Of a stretch of DNA of 64,000 nt, positions 1 to 9,799 are shown in pieces. The DNA lies in the NCBI GenBank assembly GCA_036346355.1, contig CM070585.1, positions 7,021,001 through 7,085,000 of the forward strand, given 5' to 3'. Position numbers and translations under genes: made by a program. Each line of letters starts with the position of its first letter. The first letter of the stretch is position 1. This DNA is from Rhipidocladum racemiflorum (taxonomy: Eukaryota; Streptophyta; Magnoliopsida; Poales; Poaceae). The notes beneath the pieces were generated by a model. It was not told where the DNA came from. It searched no databases and was given only the letters and a program-made list of their open reading frames with translations.

Positions 1-406
1 TCCTATTTCAATTCATTTACTTATTTCTATTCTAATGCATGGTTGTTTTCTTACAATGCAAGTTATGCAGATGAAGATGAAAGATTGTTATATTAGGGTT
101 TTATCCTTTCGGTATTCTTGTACAATTGAATTGTAATCGTTTGACAGTTTGTAATTTAACTTTTATTAATCACAGTTCAATACTTGTAATTTAACTAATG
201 ATTCAGATTGTAATGATTCAATCGTATTAATAAAGTATAATGATTAATTTTGTTTAATCTCTTTGTTAATTGATTGTTAATTATTTATTGATTGGGCGGG
301 ATATTTCAACAACATTGTTGTCACAACAAAAGGGGAGGTATACTCATTTAGGGCTAATTTGTAAATACTACAATAAATGTAATTTAAATACGGTGATATA
401 CAGGAG
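1..406. other. AT-rich intergenic DNA, no feature recognised
   Basis: This stretch is AT-rich with no long open frame, splice-bounded exon or terminal inverted repeat that I can recognise. It leads into the repeat cluster that begins near 407. Confidence 0.5.
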
Positions 407-428
407 ATGATATATATAAAAATTCATG

Positions 429-604
429 CAATCAACCAAACATGTTCTCTTGTTAGCCTGCACCAGCTCATACAATCAACCAAACAACATCTCTTACCAG
501 CCTGCACCAGCTCATACAATCAACCAAACAACATCTCTTGCCAGCCTGCATCAGCTCATGCAAGCAACCAAACAGCATCTCATTGCATCCACTCAGCCTG
601 GCTC
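429..604. repeat. 44-bp minisatellite, four units
   Basis: Four head-to-tail units of 44 bp start at 429, 473, 517 and 561. Each begins CAA(T/G)CAACCAAACA and the first three end in CAGCTCAT(A/G); the fourth diverges in its second half. The CAACCAAACA core is the same string found in the terminal inverted repeat of the adjoining element, so the array looks like amplified subterminal sequence of a PIF/Harbinger-like transposon. Open frames through it, such as 407-667, only reflect the period and are not judged to be genes. Confidence 0.85.
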
Positions 605-642
605 CCACCAGCCTGGCTCCACTCATACAGCCTGGCTGAGTT

Positions 643-689
643 GAGAAGGCAACCAAACAGCCCATAATGGGCTGTTTGGTTGCCTTCTC
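643..689. repeat. 47-bp palindrome: two transposon ends meeting at a TAA
   Basis: Perfect 22-bp arms (643-664 and 668-689) flank the trinucleotide TAA. The inner arm sequence is GGCAACCAAACAGCCCA against TGGGCTGTTTGGTTGCC. The geometry is that of two PIF/Harbinger-like elements sharing one TAA target site. The right-hand element is complete (668-1171); the left-hand one shows only its right terminus. Confidence 0.8.
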
Positions 690-1171
690 TCGCGAGCCTG
701 GTCCGTTCCACTCAGCCAGGCTGATGGGATACAGGATGCACAGATGCAGAGATGTTGTTTGGTTGAGTGTTTAGTCGGCATGTATTTTGAAATTTAAATA
801 TTTTGCAATTTAGGAGTATATAGCAAGTGTAGTCTAGTTTTGTTCGAAAAAATGTCAAGAACCCATTTTTGAAATCAGTTCGGTAATCGAAGATGCTAAT
901 CAAAAGATATAAACAGAAAGGAAAAAATAAAACTTTTCCATACCCACGTGGCACCGGATGTATGGTTGTGATGGTCCCTTACTTGAGAACACGAGGCTGC
1001 ATCCAGAGATACGCCCATTTTCTACGTATCTCCAGAGCCAGGCTGCATGAAGAATCTTGCATCCGGAGAGCCAGGCTCAAAACTAGATGCAGGCAACCAA
1101 ACACGAGAAAAAAGCAAGATTCTGCATCTGTAGATGCAAATCTCTGTGCATGCAGGCAACCAAACAGCCCA
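668..1171. mobile_element. PIF/Harbinger-like (Tourist-type) non-autonomous element
   Basis: The 504-bp element begins TGGGCTGTTTGGTTGCC and ends with its exact inverse, GGCAACCAAACAGCCCA, a 17-bp perfect terminal inverted repeat. It is flanked by TAA at 665-667 and at 1172-1174. A 3-bp TAA/TTA target-site duplication and a TIR containing the GGG(C)CTGTTTGG core are diagnostic of the PIF/Harbinger superfamily. No transposase is encoded. The inside carries further copies of the CAACCAAACA motif near the right end. Confidence 0.85.
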
Positions 1172-1174
1172 TAA

Positions 1175-1468
1175 AGCTCCTGTTTAAAACGCAAGAATTC
1201 AACGGGAGATGGTACAAATCTTGGGAAATTCCTTTGCAATTTGTCTATTCCAAACAGGGGCCTGAAAGAATCCTACGTACATCAACGAAAGAAAATCCTA
1301 CAAGAGCTCATCACCTTTAGACCCTTATTAGACATCATCAAAAAAAATCTCTCATGACACGTGGCGGAATAAATAAAATAACTCTTTGTATGATTAAATG
1401 CCATGACTTAAAATGGCTCCAAGCAAGAGCCTTACAGGATTTACTAGCCACGTGGTCGCGGCGCACGG
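1175..1468. other. Noncoding DNA between repeats
   Basis: No credible gene or terminal repeat is seen here. Short frames are unsupported by splice sites or family similarity. Confidence 0.35.
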
Positions 1469-2185
1469 CCGCGCACTGTCATGCGCCAATGGACAAAACA
1501 TATTTTGAATTTCGAAGGTTCTCGCAAAAATTTAGGGCTAGAGTGTAGTTTTATAATTACGGGTGACATTTGCGGGAGGTTTTTTTTTTGGGAAAACAAG
1601 GGATTCAAATGTAATTGTAAAAATTTCTAAGGGTCTTTTACACACACAAAAAAAAAGATGAAATCTATTTTTTTTTTTTTTTTGCATTCACAAAAAAATT
1701 CTGGGGCCTTTTACAAAATAGGGGGCTTGCACGCAGTTTCTAGGGGCCTTTTATAGGGAAAAGCGGATTCCAGTTTTTTGGGCCTTTTACAAAAAATTTC
1801 GGGGCCTGTTACAAAAAATGGACTTGCACGCGATTTCCAGCCGCGCATCGTCATGCGCCAATGGGCGAAACATATTTTGAATTTCGAGGGTTCTTGCAAA
1901 AAAAAATCGGGGCTATATTATAATTTCATAATTATCAGGTGACCTTTGCAGGAGGCTTTCCGGGGGTGGATTCGATTGTAATTGTAAAAAAATTTGGGGG
2001 TCTTTTACAGAAAAAAAAAAGCGAAATCCATTTATTTGGGCCTTTTACAAAAATTTATGGGGGGCTTTTGCAAAATAGGGGGTTTGCACGTAATTTCTAG
2101 GGGCCTTTTACAGGGGAAAAAAGCGAATTCCAATTTTTTAAGGCCTTTTACGAAAAATGGATTTGCACGTGATATTCAGAATTTC
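1469..2185. repeat. Tandem duplication, about 372-bp period
   Basis: The landmark string CATGCGCCAATGG followed by an AACATATTTTGAATTTCG block occurs at about 1480 and again about 372 bp later. The rest of the unit, including several copies of GGGCCTTTTACA(A)n, follows in the same order in both halves: unit 1 is about 1469-1840 and unit 2 about 1841-2185. The copies differ by scattered substitutions and small indels. No protein is recognised; the source may be an unidentified transposon. Confidence 0.7.
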
Positions 2186-2530
2186 CATGGGTCTTCCCGT
2201 GAAAAAATGCACAACGTGCCGCTCGCTGCCACGTGGCAATGCCACGCGTCGCACACAAAAAAAAGTGTGGTCAAAGAGTGCAGGCGGGAGACGAGTTTGA
2301 ACATGCGTCTTCGACGACGTGGCAAAGACGCTTATCATCGTGCCACACATGGTCTTGTGATCCAACGGCAGTATAAATTAGTTAAGCCGTATTCAAGAAC
2401 ACGTAAACTAGCGACGCGATGCGGCGCCGTGCATCCACGTTGCCCTCCAAAACTGAGGTGAATAACATAAAAGAACTCGGAAACATTAGGATTTAACATA
2501 CGGAGTATTTATCCTTCCACGTCGTTCCTG
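2186..2530. other. Noncoding DNA, no feature recognised
   Basis: The stretch contains several ACGTGGCA-like G-box strings but no gene, TIR or splice structure that I can support. Confidence 0.35.
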
Positions 2531-3006
2531 TAGGACCGAATATAGCAATCAGAGGGGGGGGTGAATGATTGTGCGGAAGCTAAAATCAAATTCTTGATCT
2601 ATTAAAAGTTTACCCCAAAATAGAACCAAATAATTGCCTCGTTTTCGAAAAAAACAGAATGATAGAGGTTTGGTAAAACGCGAATTTCCGGAGATCCAAC
2701 CGTCCGATCGATCTGAAATTTGGACACAAGAAACTAGATTCCAATACGAATCAAACCCAAAAAGAATCAGATCAATCGGACTTACGGATCAAAATTTATG
2801 ACCTTCGCAAGCTTACTGTTACAGAAGATGGCGAGAATAAATCTAACTAGAATTGTAGCTCGCCGAAATATTTGATGAACTTGATCTTTATTTCTCCTTT
2901 CTTTTGTCTAAAATACTCCAAACAAAAGAGTACAACCCTAAAGCTTGCTCAAAGCTTGATTGCCTTCAACAGGAGGCAACCCCTCTATTTAAAGAAGGCA
3001 AACACA

Positions 3007-3085
3007 CCTAATCCTAGAAGGAGTCCTAATCCTAGAAGGATTCCTAATCCTAAAAGGATTCCCACTCCTAATCCTAGAAAGAGCA
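3007..3085. repeat. 18-bp tandem repeat
   Basis: Three adjacent 18-bp units of the form CCTAATCCTAGAAGGAKT occupy 3007-3060, followed by a partial unit after a short interruption. In one frame they translate to an NPRRIP-type repeat, but nothing suggests that the frame is expressed. Confidence 0.8.
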
Positions 3086-3535
3086 TGTATTCAACACAAC
3101 TCCACTTGGCCCAACCTGGTCGAGTACAACTCTTGCACGCGTATGGCAACCCTACCATACTCACGTGACTAACACTTTGCACGCGAATGACCTCATGCCA
3201 TTCTCACGTGACTAACCATTCTTCATGTGCACCATTTGTTAGAAATAAGGCCCAAGTGGCCTATTTATCTCTAATGCCAAAGCTACAAAGATTAGTACCA
3301 TATTGCTAGTTGAGAGAGGAGAATACCAATTTAAAAGGGAGAGCTCCCACCATGCCTTGTAATAAGGCAAATGGAGGGTGAGGAGCATGGCTAAAGTCAC
3401 ACGCACGCGCGCGCGCGTATTTCGCGAATTACCGCGTATTTCCGCGTATTTTTCCCGCGTGACTTGTGACTTGCGACGTCGCGGGTCGCCGTACGGTGGA
3501 TTAAATCCTGGCACGTTTAAACCCTTTTTAAATTT

Positions 3536-3620
3536 CAGTTTCTAATAGAAACTGCCATGGTAATGGCGTCGCTTTCTAATAGAAATGACCATGGTAATGA
3601 CATCGATTTCTAATAGAAGC
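3536..3620. repeat. Short tandem repeat, about 34-bp unit, two and a half copies
   Basis: The block TTTCTAATAGAAA followed by CCATGGTAATG recurs at about 3538, 3573 and 3606. The last copy is truncated. The array lies in the putative LTR region upstream of its TATA-like box, where LTR enhancer repeats are commonly found. That role is inference. Confidence 0.65.
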
Positions 3621-4145
3621 AGATCATTTGGATTAAATCCTGTTTACTAAGCGTTTAAATGGCCACATCGATGCGAGGCTATAAAATGCGGAGACGCCCG
3701 CATCGAATTGGAGTTTTTGCTCTGGTACTCGCGTTCATCCTTGTGATACGTATTTGCGTCTTCGTCTTTGCGCTCGTTCTTCACCAACCTTCCTCTCGGC
3801 GTGCACCGCGAGGCAAGGAGAGCGGGATCTCCGAACCGCTGCCGCAGCCGAGAACACGCAGGCGGCAATAAGGTTTCTGGCGGCGCTCTTGCGACCGCTC
3901 GAGCTTCCTCTGCGTCGACTACTTCCTCTACGGCCGGTCGCTACTGCACTGCATCTTTTTCATCATCAAGCCCATCGTAAGAATTCTCGTATTTTCCCAC
4001 TGTTCATCTCGTGCACAACGTTTCTAGATCTACTTTTCAGAGACATGTGGTTTCTTTTGTCTAGCCTGTTATTTTTTATGATTTTGGAATTATGGTTCAT
4101 ATTCAAATCTGAAACTAAAAGAATACCTAGATATTCAACACTATT

Positions 4146-4928
4146 CTCTTAGCCCGAACGTCCCGCATGACATCCTTGACCATCAAGACCTCAGTTCCCC
4201 CTGAACCTAGTCCCGAACCTCAGTTCCTCCATGAACCTAGTTCCAGTCCCGTCATCGACCACATTCGCCCTCGAGCAATACCTGCACATGAACAAACCAC
4301 AAAACGATTCCGAGCACAAGTCCGCGACTTGACTCACATTAAACCATGCAACCACTCACAGGAGTGCATTGCATTAAATATTCTAATAACACGATTTCAA
4401 AACATGAACAAAAACCTTTGCAAAAATCAAAAAGCTTTTCAAATAATCAAACTGATTTCAGATCTTTTCAAATAAAGAAACCAAAAAATAAATCTTGTCG
4501 AAATATCAAACTGGTTTCAAATCTTTTTCAAATACTCATCATCAAAATCAACTGGATCAAAAATAATGATCCTTCAGTTCCTTCTTTGGAGATGGTTGTG
4601 CGTCCTTGCTTTTGTAGGTGCCCGCTCGCCGGTCGGACAGTGAGTCTCTCCTCCTAGCTGCTCTCAATCGAACGGATGCCTCGGTCGAGCTCAAGGTAGC
4701 ATGTCCCTCTCCCCAGCACGGATCCGGTTCCTTTGACGTCGAGTTCTCTGACGTGAGTCACTGACGTGTGAGCCCGGTCAGAGGATCTCATCGCCCCCAA
4801 CATGCACCCCATCCGCTTTGCTTGCTCACTTCCGTGGACTCGGATCAAAGCATAGCTTCATGCTTGCAAACGGATAGAGAACCAAACCAACTAATGCAGG
4901 CTTAGCAGGACATTTATGTTTCCTATTG
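4146..4928. other. Noncoding DNA, no gene recognised
   Basis: The open frames 4167-4475 and 4346-4657 have no recognisable similarity, overlap one another in different frames and lack splice context. The interval may be the internal part of the retrotransposon-like region to its left, but nothing proves that. Confidence 0.35.
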
Positions 4929-5221
4929 TCCTGTTTGTTTAGATTTAGCTTATATTTATAGTTTAAATTAGCCTTTTGGTTTAAATCTTTAAAACTAATC
5001 GGCTTTTATATTTAGTACAGGTGAGTAATTTTACCCTAACTTCAGTAGCATTAGTCAAAAACCAACTCTTAATGCGCCAAAAAAATTACCTCTCCCGTGG
5101 TTTTTCGCTTTTAGTTATGCGAAAGCTTATGATTTTTGAAAAAATATACATAAAAAACCACCTGTTTATTTAGAATTTTTTAGATTTTAAATGAGCGAAA
5201 AAAATCCAAATAAACAAGGTC
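4929..5221. mobile_element. Tourist-like MITE (tentative)
   Basis: The left side reads CCTGTTTGTTTAGATTTA and the right side ends AAATAAACAAGGT, an imperfect inverted pair of the CTTGTTT type common in grass MITEs. The inside is very AT-rich and noncoding. A clean target-site duplication was not found, so the ends are approximate. Confidence 0.5.
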
Positions 5222-5505
5222 TAAATCCCCCGTCAACTTAACCTACCACGTCGGCGTGGTTGGCTTCCTCTAATGCCGAACCTGTAGTAATCCGTGCTTT
5301 AATTTTGTAGAGGACGGGTGTTAGCGTCTGACGCAATGCAAGTCTCAAGCTACTCTCCAAAGTCGTACCCGTATCGTGTGCGGACGCAGCGGTGTGTGAG
5401 ACGTAGTATTCAGTTGGGTTTGGTAGGCTGCTCAAGTCCGGGATGTGGCGGCACGGCGCCTTTAAGACTGCATTGGTTTCGTTGCCCCCTCCGCGCCGTC
5501 AGGAC
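5222..5505. other. Intergenic DNA flanking a hAT insertion
   Basis: No gene is recognised. The last 8 bases (GTCAGGAC, 5498-5505) are the left copy of the target-site duplication of the next element. Confidence 0.4.
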
Positions 5506-6436
5506 TAGGGGTGAAAACGGAACGGAAAGTTCCCGACCGTTCCGAAGAAAAACGGAAACGGAAGCTCTTTTTCGGAAACGGAAACGGAAAATATCGGTAC
5601 GGAAACGGAAACGGAAATTTTTTGTCGGAAACGGAAACGGAAACGGGAGAGCCAATTCCGGCGGAAACGGAAACGGAACGGAAATTCCGTATAAGTGAAA
5701 CCGGAAACTAAAAACGGAAACGGACCGGAAAGGGAAATGGGCTTGGCCCAAAAATGAGAAGAGAGTTTATATTTATTTTCGAATTAAAATAATTTCATAA
5801 ATACAAATGGTTTTATATAAAATACTAAATAGAGTTAAAAAATTCCACAAAAATACTTTGGAATATTTTGAACCTAGAAAAATTATTTTCAGCATAATTT
5901 TTTTTATAAATAAATTAATTTTATAAATCTAAAAAATGCAAAATAGTATTTATAAACTCCAGAAAATCCAAGATAAATCTCAAAAAATCATAAATGAACA
6001 TCGAATAATAATATACAAATTTTAGGGTGTTAAACCTTTGTAGTTGGTGGAGCAATAGGATATCAATGATAATTATATAGATGAGGACATGATGATCTGA
6101 TATGGGAGACAAATAATGTGCCATTAGCTGACAAACTTGAGAAAAATTTTCTAGTGATATCAGTGAACATAGCACTATTTTTGTGTCCACCTTAGAGGTG
6201 GAATGGGCTATATTGTTCTTGTGGCCATGTATATTGTAATTCTCTACTATGTTCTTGTGGAATTTTTCGCTTTCGTTTCTGTATCCGTTCTGTTCCGTTC
6301 CGATTTTGTTTCCGTCCCTATCCGTGTCCGTATCCGTTTCCGGGGTTTCCGATTTCGTTTCCATTACCAGTAAAAAATATGGAAACGGAAACGGAACAGT
6401 CATTTACCGACCGTTTCCGTACCGTTTTCACCCCTA
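5506..6436. mobile_element. Non-autonomous hAT element, copy 1
   Basis: The 931-bp element starts TAGGGGTGAAAACGG and ends CCGTTTTCACCCCTA, an exact inverse. It is flanked by a perfect 8-bp target-site duplication GTCAGGAC (5498-5505 and 6437-6444). An 8-bp TSD with a TAGGG-type TIR defines the hAT superfamily. The subterminal regions are arrays of GGAAACGGAAAC-type repeats, likely transposase-binding sites by analogy with other hAT elements. No transposase frame remains. A second, more diverged copy lies at 37644-38518 and shares the AT-rich interior. Confidence 0.9.
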
Positions 6437-6444
6437 GTCAGGAC

Positions 6445-7199
6445 TCAGGAACCTTTACCTCCTGTCAGGCTTCACGCTAAGCTACGTATACAAACATGTA
6501 CGCACGGATACAAGTAGGTATTCGTCTAAAAATGTGCAAATGTACTCATGTTTATTGAGATATGTTTCTATGTTTTTTAAATATTATATAATATCAAAAT
6601 ATAAATAAAAGATAGATGATGATTACTTACATATTCGTTTGTTTTAAGATTTGTACACTTGTATTAAAAAGAAAAGCATAAAAACACTTTTCGCGTGTAT
6701 TTCCTTTAGTGTTGGCTGGAGTGATTATGGAAGGAGAAAATTTGTGCTGCAAGTTTCTTGCGGTGAAGCAGAGGGATCAAAGCCTCATTTGCCCTTTATT
6801 GTTTTGTCATGGTTTCGTTTTCACATTCAGCACCCATTCGGGAAAAAAAAGAGAGAGGTAGGAGGTTTAATTTATAAGCTCCTGGATAGTGTTTCTTTTC
6901 CTTAAAAGGAGTTGCTTTTTATTTTTTTAGCTTCTTGAAAGGAGATTCTAGTAATACGTACTAGTTTGTATTGCTAACAAAAGCCTTAACCACATTTCCC
7001 CGTTCGTACTACGTTATTGCTTGCGGGGTGGTGGAGGTCAATGACACGTTTGTTAGTGCATAATACTGTTTTCCTTTACTACCAAGTGATTCTCTTGGCA
7101 CTAAAACGTTCGATCGATCGATCTGTCCCATCTTTCACGGACATGTCTGCACGTTCTTCCTCCCATCAACAGTACTTCTCTTTTTTACAAATCAAGCTT

Positions 7200-7203
<4 letters not shown>
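6445..7203. other. Intergenic DNA, no feature recognised
   Basis: The interval is AT-rich with small unsupported frames. No gene or terminal repeat was recognised. Confidence 0.4.

Positions 7204-7286
<83 letters not shown>
7204..7286. repeat. (TA)n microsatellite, about 80 bp
   Basis: An uninterrupted TA dinucleotide run lies next to the left end of a possible MITE. The repetitive YIYIYI frames across this and two similar runs are artefacts. Confidence 0.95.
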
Positions 7287-7288
<2 letters not shown>

Positions 7289-7289
<1 letters not shown>

Positions 7290-7593
7290 TACTCCCTATC
7301 TTTGTATCTCACAACGTAGGGAGTATCTCACAATGTAGGTATGTACGCGTAGTATATAAGATCATCTAGGTGGTATCTACATTTTTTCGTAGGTGGTATG
7401 TACACTTTTAGACATACTTCTTTTTATATGCGTATATGAAGGTATTTGCAAAATATGCTAAAAACTATGTACTCCCTTGCAATTTTTTCATGTGGATCTC
7501 ATTGGAATATCTTATAATTAGTATATGAGTGTATCCAAACTGATAAAGGAGTATTTCAAGTACGTTTGGGTGGTATTTCAAAGATGGGAGTAA
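7289..7593. mobile_element. Small MITE-like element (tentative)
   Basis: TTACTCCCTATCTTTG at the left faces CAAAGATGGGAGTAA at the right, an imperfect inverted repeat about 300 bp apart with AT-rich noncoding sequence between. The TACTCCC start resembles Stowaway ends. The target-site duplication is not clear because the left flank is a TA microsatellite. Confidence 0.45.
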
Positions 7594-7620
7594 TTACTCC
7601 CGGGAGTACGAAGTATTTTT

Positions 7621-7622
<2 letters not shown>

Positions 7623-7682
<60 letters not shown>
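7623..7682. repeat. (TA)n microsatellite
   Basis: An uninterrupted TA run of about 60 bp directly precedes the 5' TC of a Helitron-like element, which is consistent with Helitron insertion into an A-T dinucleotide. Confidence 0.95.
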
Positions 7683-7685
<3 letters not shown>

Positions 7686-7903
7686 ACTATTATAAAGCAA
7701 CAATTGGTGGCAGTGGTGAGTTCTACCCATGTCATTAATTGCCCTACGCAAAAAACGAAGCGTTGCTTTAATTAGCCAGCTTTCGCAAGAAACGAAGCGT
7801 TAAAGATAGATGTTTGATCTTGTGAAATAATTTTTTTATTTTTTAATCTTTATTTTTCGTTATCAATTTTGTTTTTCGTAGCAATGCACGGGCATGTAAC
7901 TAG
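7683..7903 (+). mobile_element. Short non-autonomous Helitron
   Basis: The 221-bp element begins TCTACTATTATAAAGCAAC after an A and ends GCACGGGCATGTAACTAG before a T. The 5' TC, the 3' CTAG, the host A|T insertion site and the GC-rich GCAATGCACGGGC block just before the end match the usual termini of plant Helitrons. No Rep/helicase is encoded. The element has no TIR or TSD, as expected for the class. Confidence 0.75.
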
Positions 7904-7927
7904 TATATATATATAGTACAATTACCT

Positions 7928-8317
7928 GGGACACCCTGGTGTCTGGGCACCATGATCCAAAACGGCTATTTTCCATATGTATTTGCATGCGAAATGTTTT
8001 GAAATTTTTAGGATGTTGAGTTCAACCAATTTACTAACTAGTTCAAACAAGTTTGAACTGAAATTCAAACTAAAGTTTCCTTTTTTGATGGTAGTTTGAT
8101 TGTAGGTATGTGTTGATTATATATATAAATCAGCAAAGTATGTAATTTAAATCCGTTCAAATCTTCAAATTCGAGTATATTTTTTCAAAGTTATGTATTT
8201 CATTTGAATTCTTATAGATGGGTATATACCCTAAAACTAAAATTTTTGAAAAATATATCCGAATTTGACTTCAATTAAGGCATTTAAAATCATGGTGCCT
8301 GTGCACCATGGTGTCCC
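7928..8317. mobile_element. 390-bp MITE with about 29-bp imperfect TIRs
   Basis: The left end reads GGGACACCCTGGTGTCTGGG and continues to CACCATGAT. The right end is its near-inverse, ATCATGGTGCC through GGTGTCCC. The TIRs are long and themselves contain GGTGYC/GCACC palindromic strings. No convincing TSD was found, so the superfamily is not assigned. The interior is AT-rich and noncoding. Confidence 0.7.
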
Positions 8318-8327
8318 TATTCCGCCG

Positions 8328-8330
<3 letters not shown>

Positions 8331-8392
<62 letters not shown>
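8331..8392. repeat. (TA)n microsatellite
   Basis: A third long TA run (about 62 bp) in 1.2 kb. Longer frames crossing it, such as 8317-8709 on the minus strand, owe their length to it. Confidence 0.95.
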
Positions 8393-8395
<3 letters not shown>

Positions 8396-8667
8396 GGATT
8401 TGATAAAATAGCCTCCTCCTCCTCTACTATGAAAGGCGCGACACGGAGAGCGCGAAAAATTCCTAGCTTTGCAGCAGCGGGGTCAACGCGAGCATAGGGC
8501 GGGCACGTGATGGGCAACTCGAAGCGTGCGCGGGAAGCCATGCTACGGTGCTTGCGTAGTGTGAAAGTCATCCTCCCACACTCCTTGGGCGCAGAAGCGC
8601 CTCTTGCCGTGCTGCCGTGGAGTCGTGCACTTTTCATGCTCCCCGGGCGCCTATCGGGCCTTCCACG
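8393..8667. other. GC-rich noncoding flank
   Basis: No gene is recognised. The block ends in CTTCCACG, the left target-site duplication of the following hAT element. Confidence 0.4.
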
Positions 8668-9226
8668 TAGAGGTGGGCGTCGTCTTGTCTTTGTCTTGGC
8701 CGGCCGCATCGTGCTTCAGGCGAAACCGTCTTGCCGTGCCACGGCCCATCGTGCCCACTGCGCCAGGCCGCGGCTACCGACTCACTTTTGGCGAGCCCAA
8801 GCCCGACCCATTTGCGCCGTGCCTCGTCTTGCGTCACGTACGGCGCCAAGCCTGACCCATTTTCATTATTGTAACGAGCAAAGAAATAAAACATATCACT
8901 ACTACTAAACTACCTATTTTAATTACATAAGAGATTAATCACATCAGCAAAATGTCAAACATAAATGCAATACTTGAAGATGCCTTGAATCAACAATATC
9001 TGCCAACTTTTAGGTCTTAATCCGTGATTTCGTGCCCGTTCGTCAGTGCGAGCACTGCCCGCCTAAATCGTGCCGTCTTGTCGCCGCGTCGTGCACAGTT
9101 CCGGGCACGGCCGTGCTCTGATTACGTGCGTCGGCCGCCGGCCGAATCGCGTGCCGTGCTTTGCACCTTGCCATACCATCGTGCTTCGGGCCGGCCCAAA
9201 AAAGCCCGGCCCAATGCCCACCTCTA
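8668..9226. mobile_element. Non-autonomous hAT element (TAGAGGTGGGC family)
   Basis: The 559-bp element starts TAGAGGTGGGC and ends GCCCACCTCTA. It is flanked by a perfect 8-bp TSD CTTCCACG (8660-8667 and 9227-9234). Subterminal parts are rich in GGGCCGGCCC, CGTGCCGTGC and related strings, resembling Dart/nDart-type hAT elements of rice. The GC-rich ends create open frames on both strands that are not genes. The same family starts again at 63888. Confidence 0.9.
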
Positions 9227-9234
9227 CTTCCACG

Positions 9235-9791
9235 ATGGGGAAAGGATCATTTTTGCAAAAACATATATTTAAAGGCTGATTCGCATAAAATAATATACAA
9301 AAGGCTAAATAAGTTATGATTTCTTTCTTTTATTGTCGGTAAATTGGGTAATGCAAATTTCTTACAATTTCAAACCTCACATTACTACACTGTGCGCCTG
9401 TTAATTTCACCTGGCTAGAAAGACATTAGTGCAACCATAGGTACATAGTAGTACTCAGTCGTATATCTTACCCTTTTGTTTTCTCTTTCTGCATGGTGCT
9501 TGCGACCAGTGGATTCCATTTGAATGTAACAGTGCTAGTGTAACGCTATCGTTAAAGCTAGCATAGCAAAAAATACATTTAAATATCATATGCAATTCAA
9601 ATTAAGACATAAATCAATGAGGAACAAAGTTAAAATAGCAAATACATAAAGATAATATCTTAATAATGGATGGTGCATTTCAAAAACTCAAAAATATGTA
9701 CAAGTAGCAATCTTAAGAACAAAAATAAACTAGATTAGTGATGCACATAATATCAGAGATAGTATAAGGGTACCAAGGGTGCTCCAGCTTC
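9235..9791. other. Intergenic DNA, no feature recognised
   Basis: AT-rich sequence with no supported gene or repeat terminus. Confidence 0.4.
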
Positions 9792-9799
9792 CTCACAAC

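Larger units (their letters stand above)
2531..4145. mobile_element. LTR-retrotransposon-like remnants (uncertain)
   Basis: The motif AGAGGGGGGGGTGAATG near 2551 is typical of grass LTR sequences as I remember them. A second candidate start, TGTTAGAAATAAGG, occurs at about 3237, and a TATAAAAT box lies at about 3679 with downstream CT-rich sequence. No paired LTR, primer-binding site or polyprotein was found, so boundaries and class are inferred. Treat this as degraded or truncated LTR material. Confidence 0.3.

Noticed and set aside
429..604. CRISPR-like regular repeat
   Set aside because: The units are contiguous 44-bp copies without unique spacers, and this is plant nuclear DNA.
2872..3168. 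NPRRIP repeat protein
   Set aside because: The repeat is an 18-bp minisatellite in a retrotransposon-like region; no evidence of expression.
5410..5751. FRFRF/GNGNG-type frames at the hAT ends
   Set aside because: They are translations of the GGAAACGG subterminal repeats of the hAT element.
7204..8392. Open frames with long YIYIYI stretches (for example 7017-7319, 7566-7775, 8317-8709)
   Set aside because: They are translations of TA microsatellites; the flanking parts lack any domain or splice structure.
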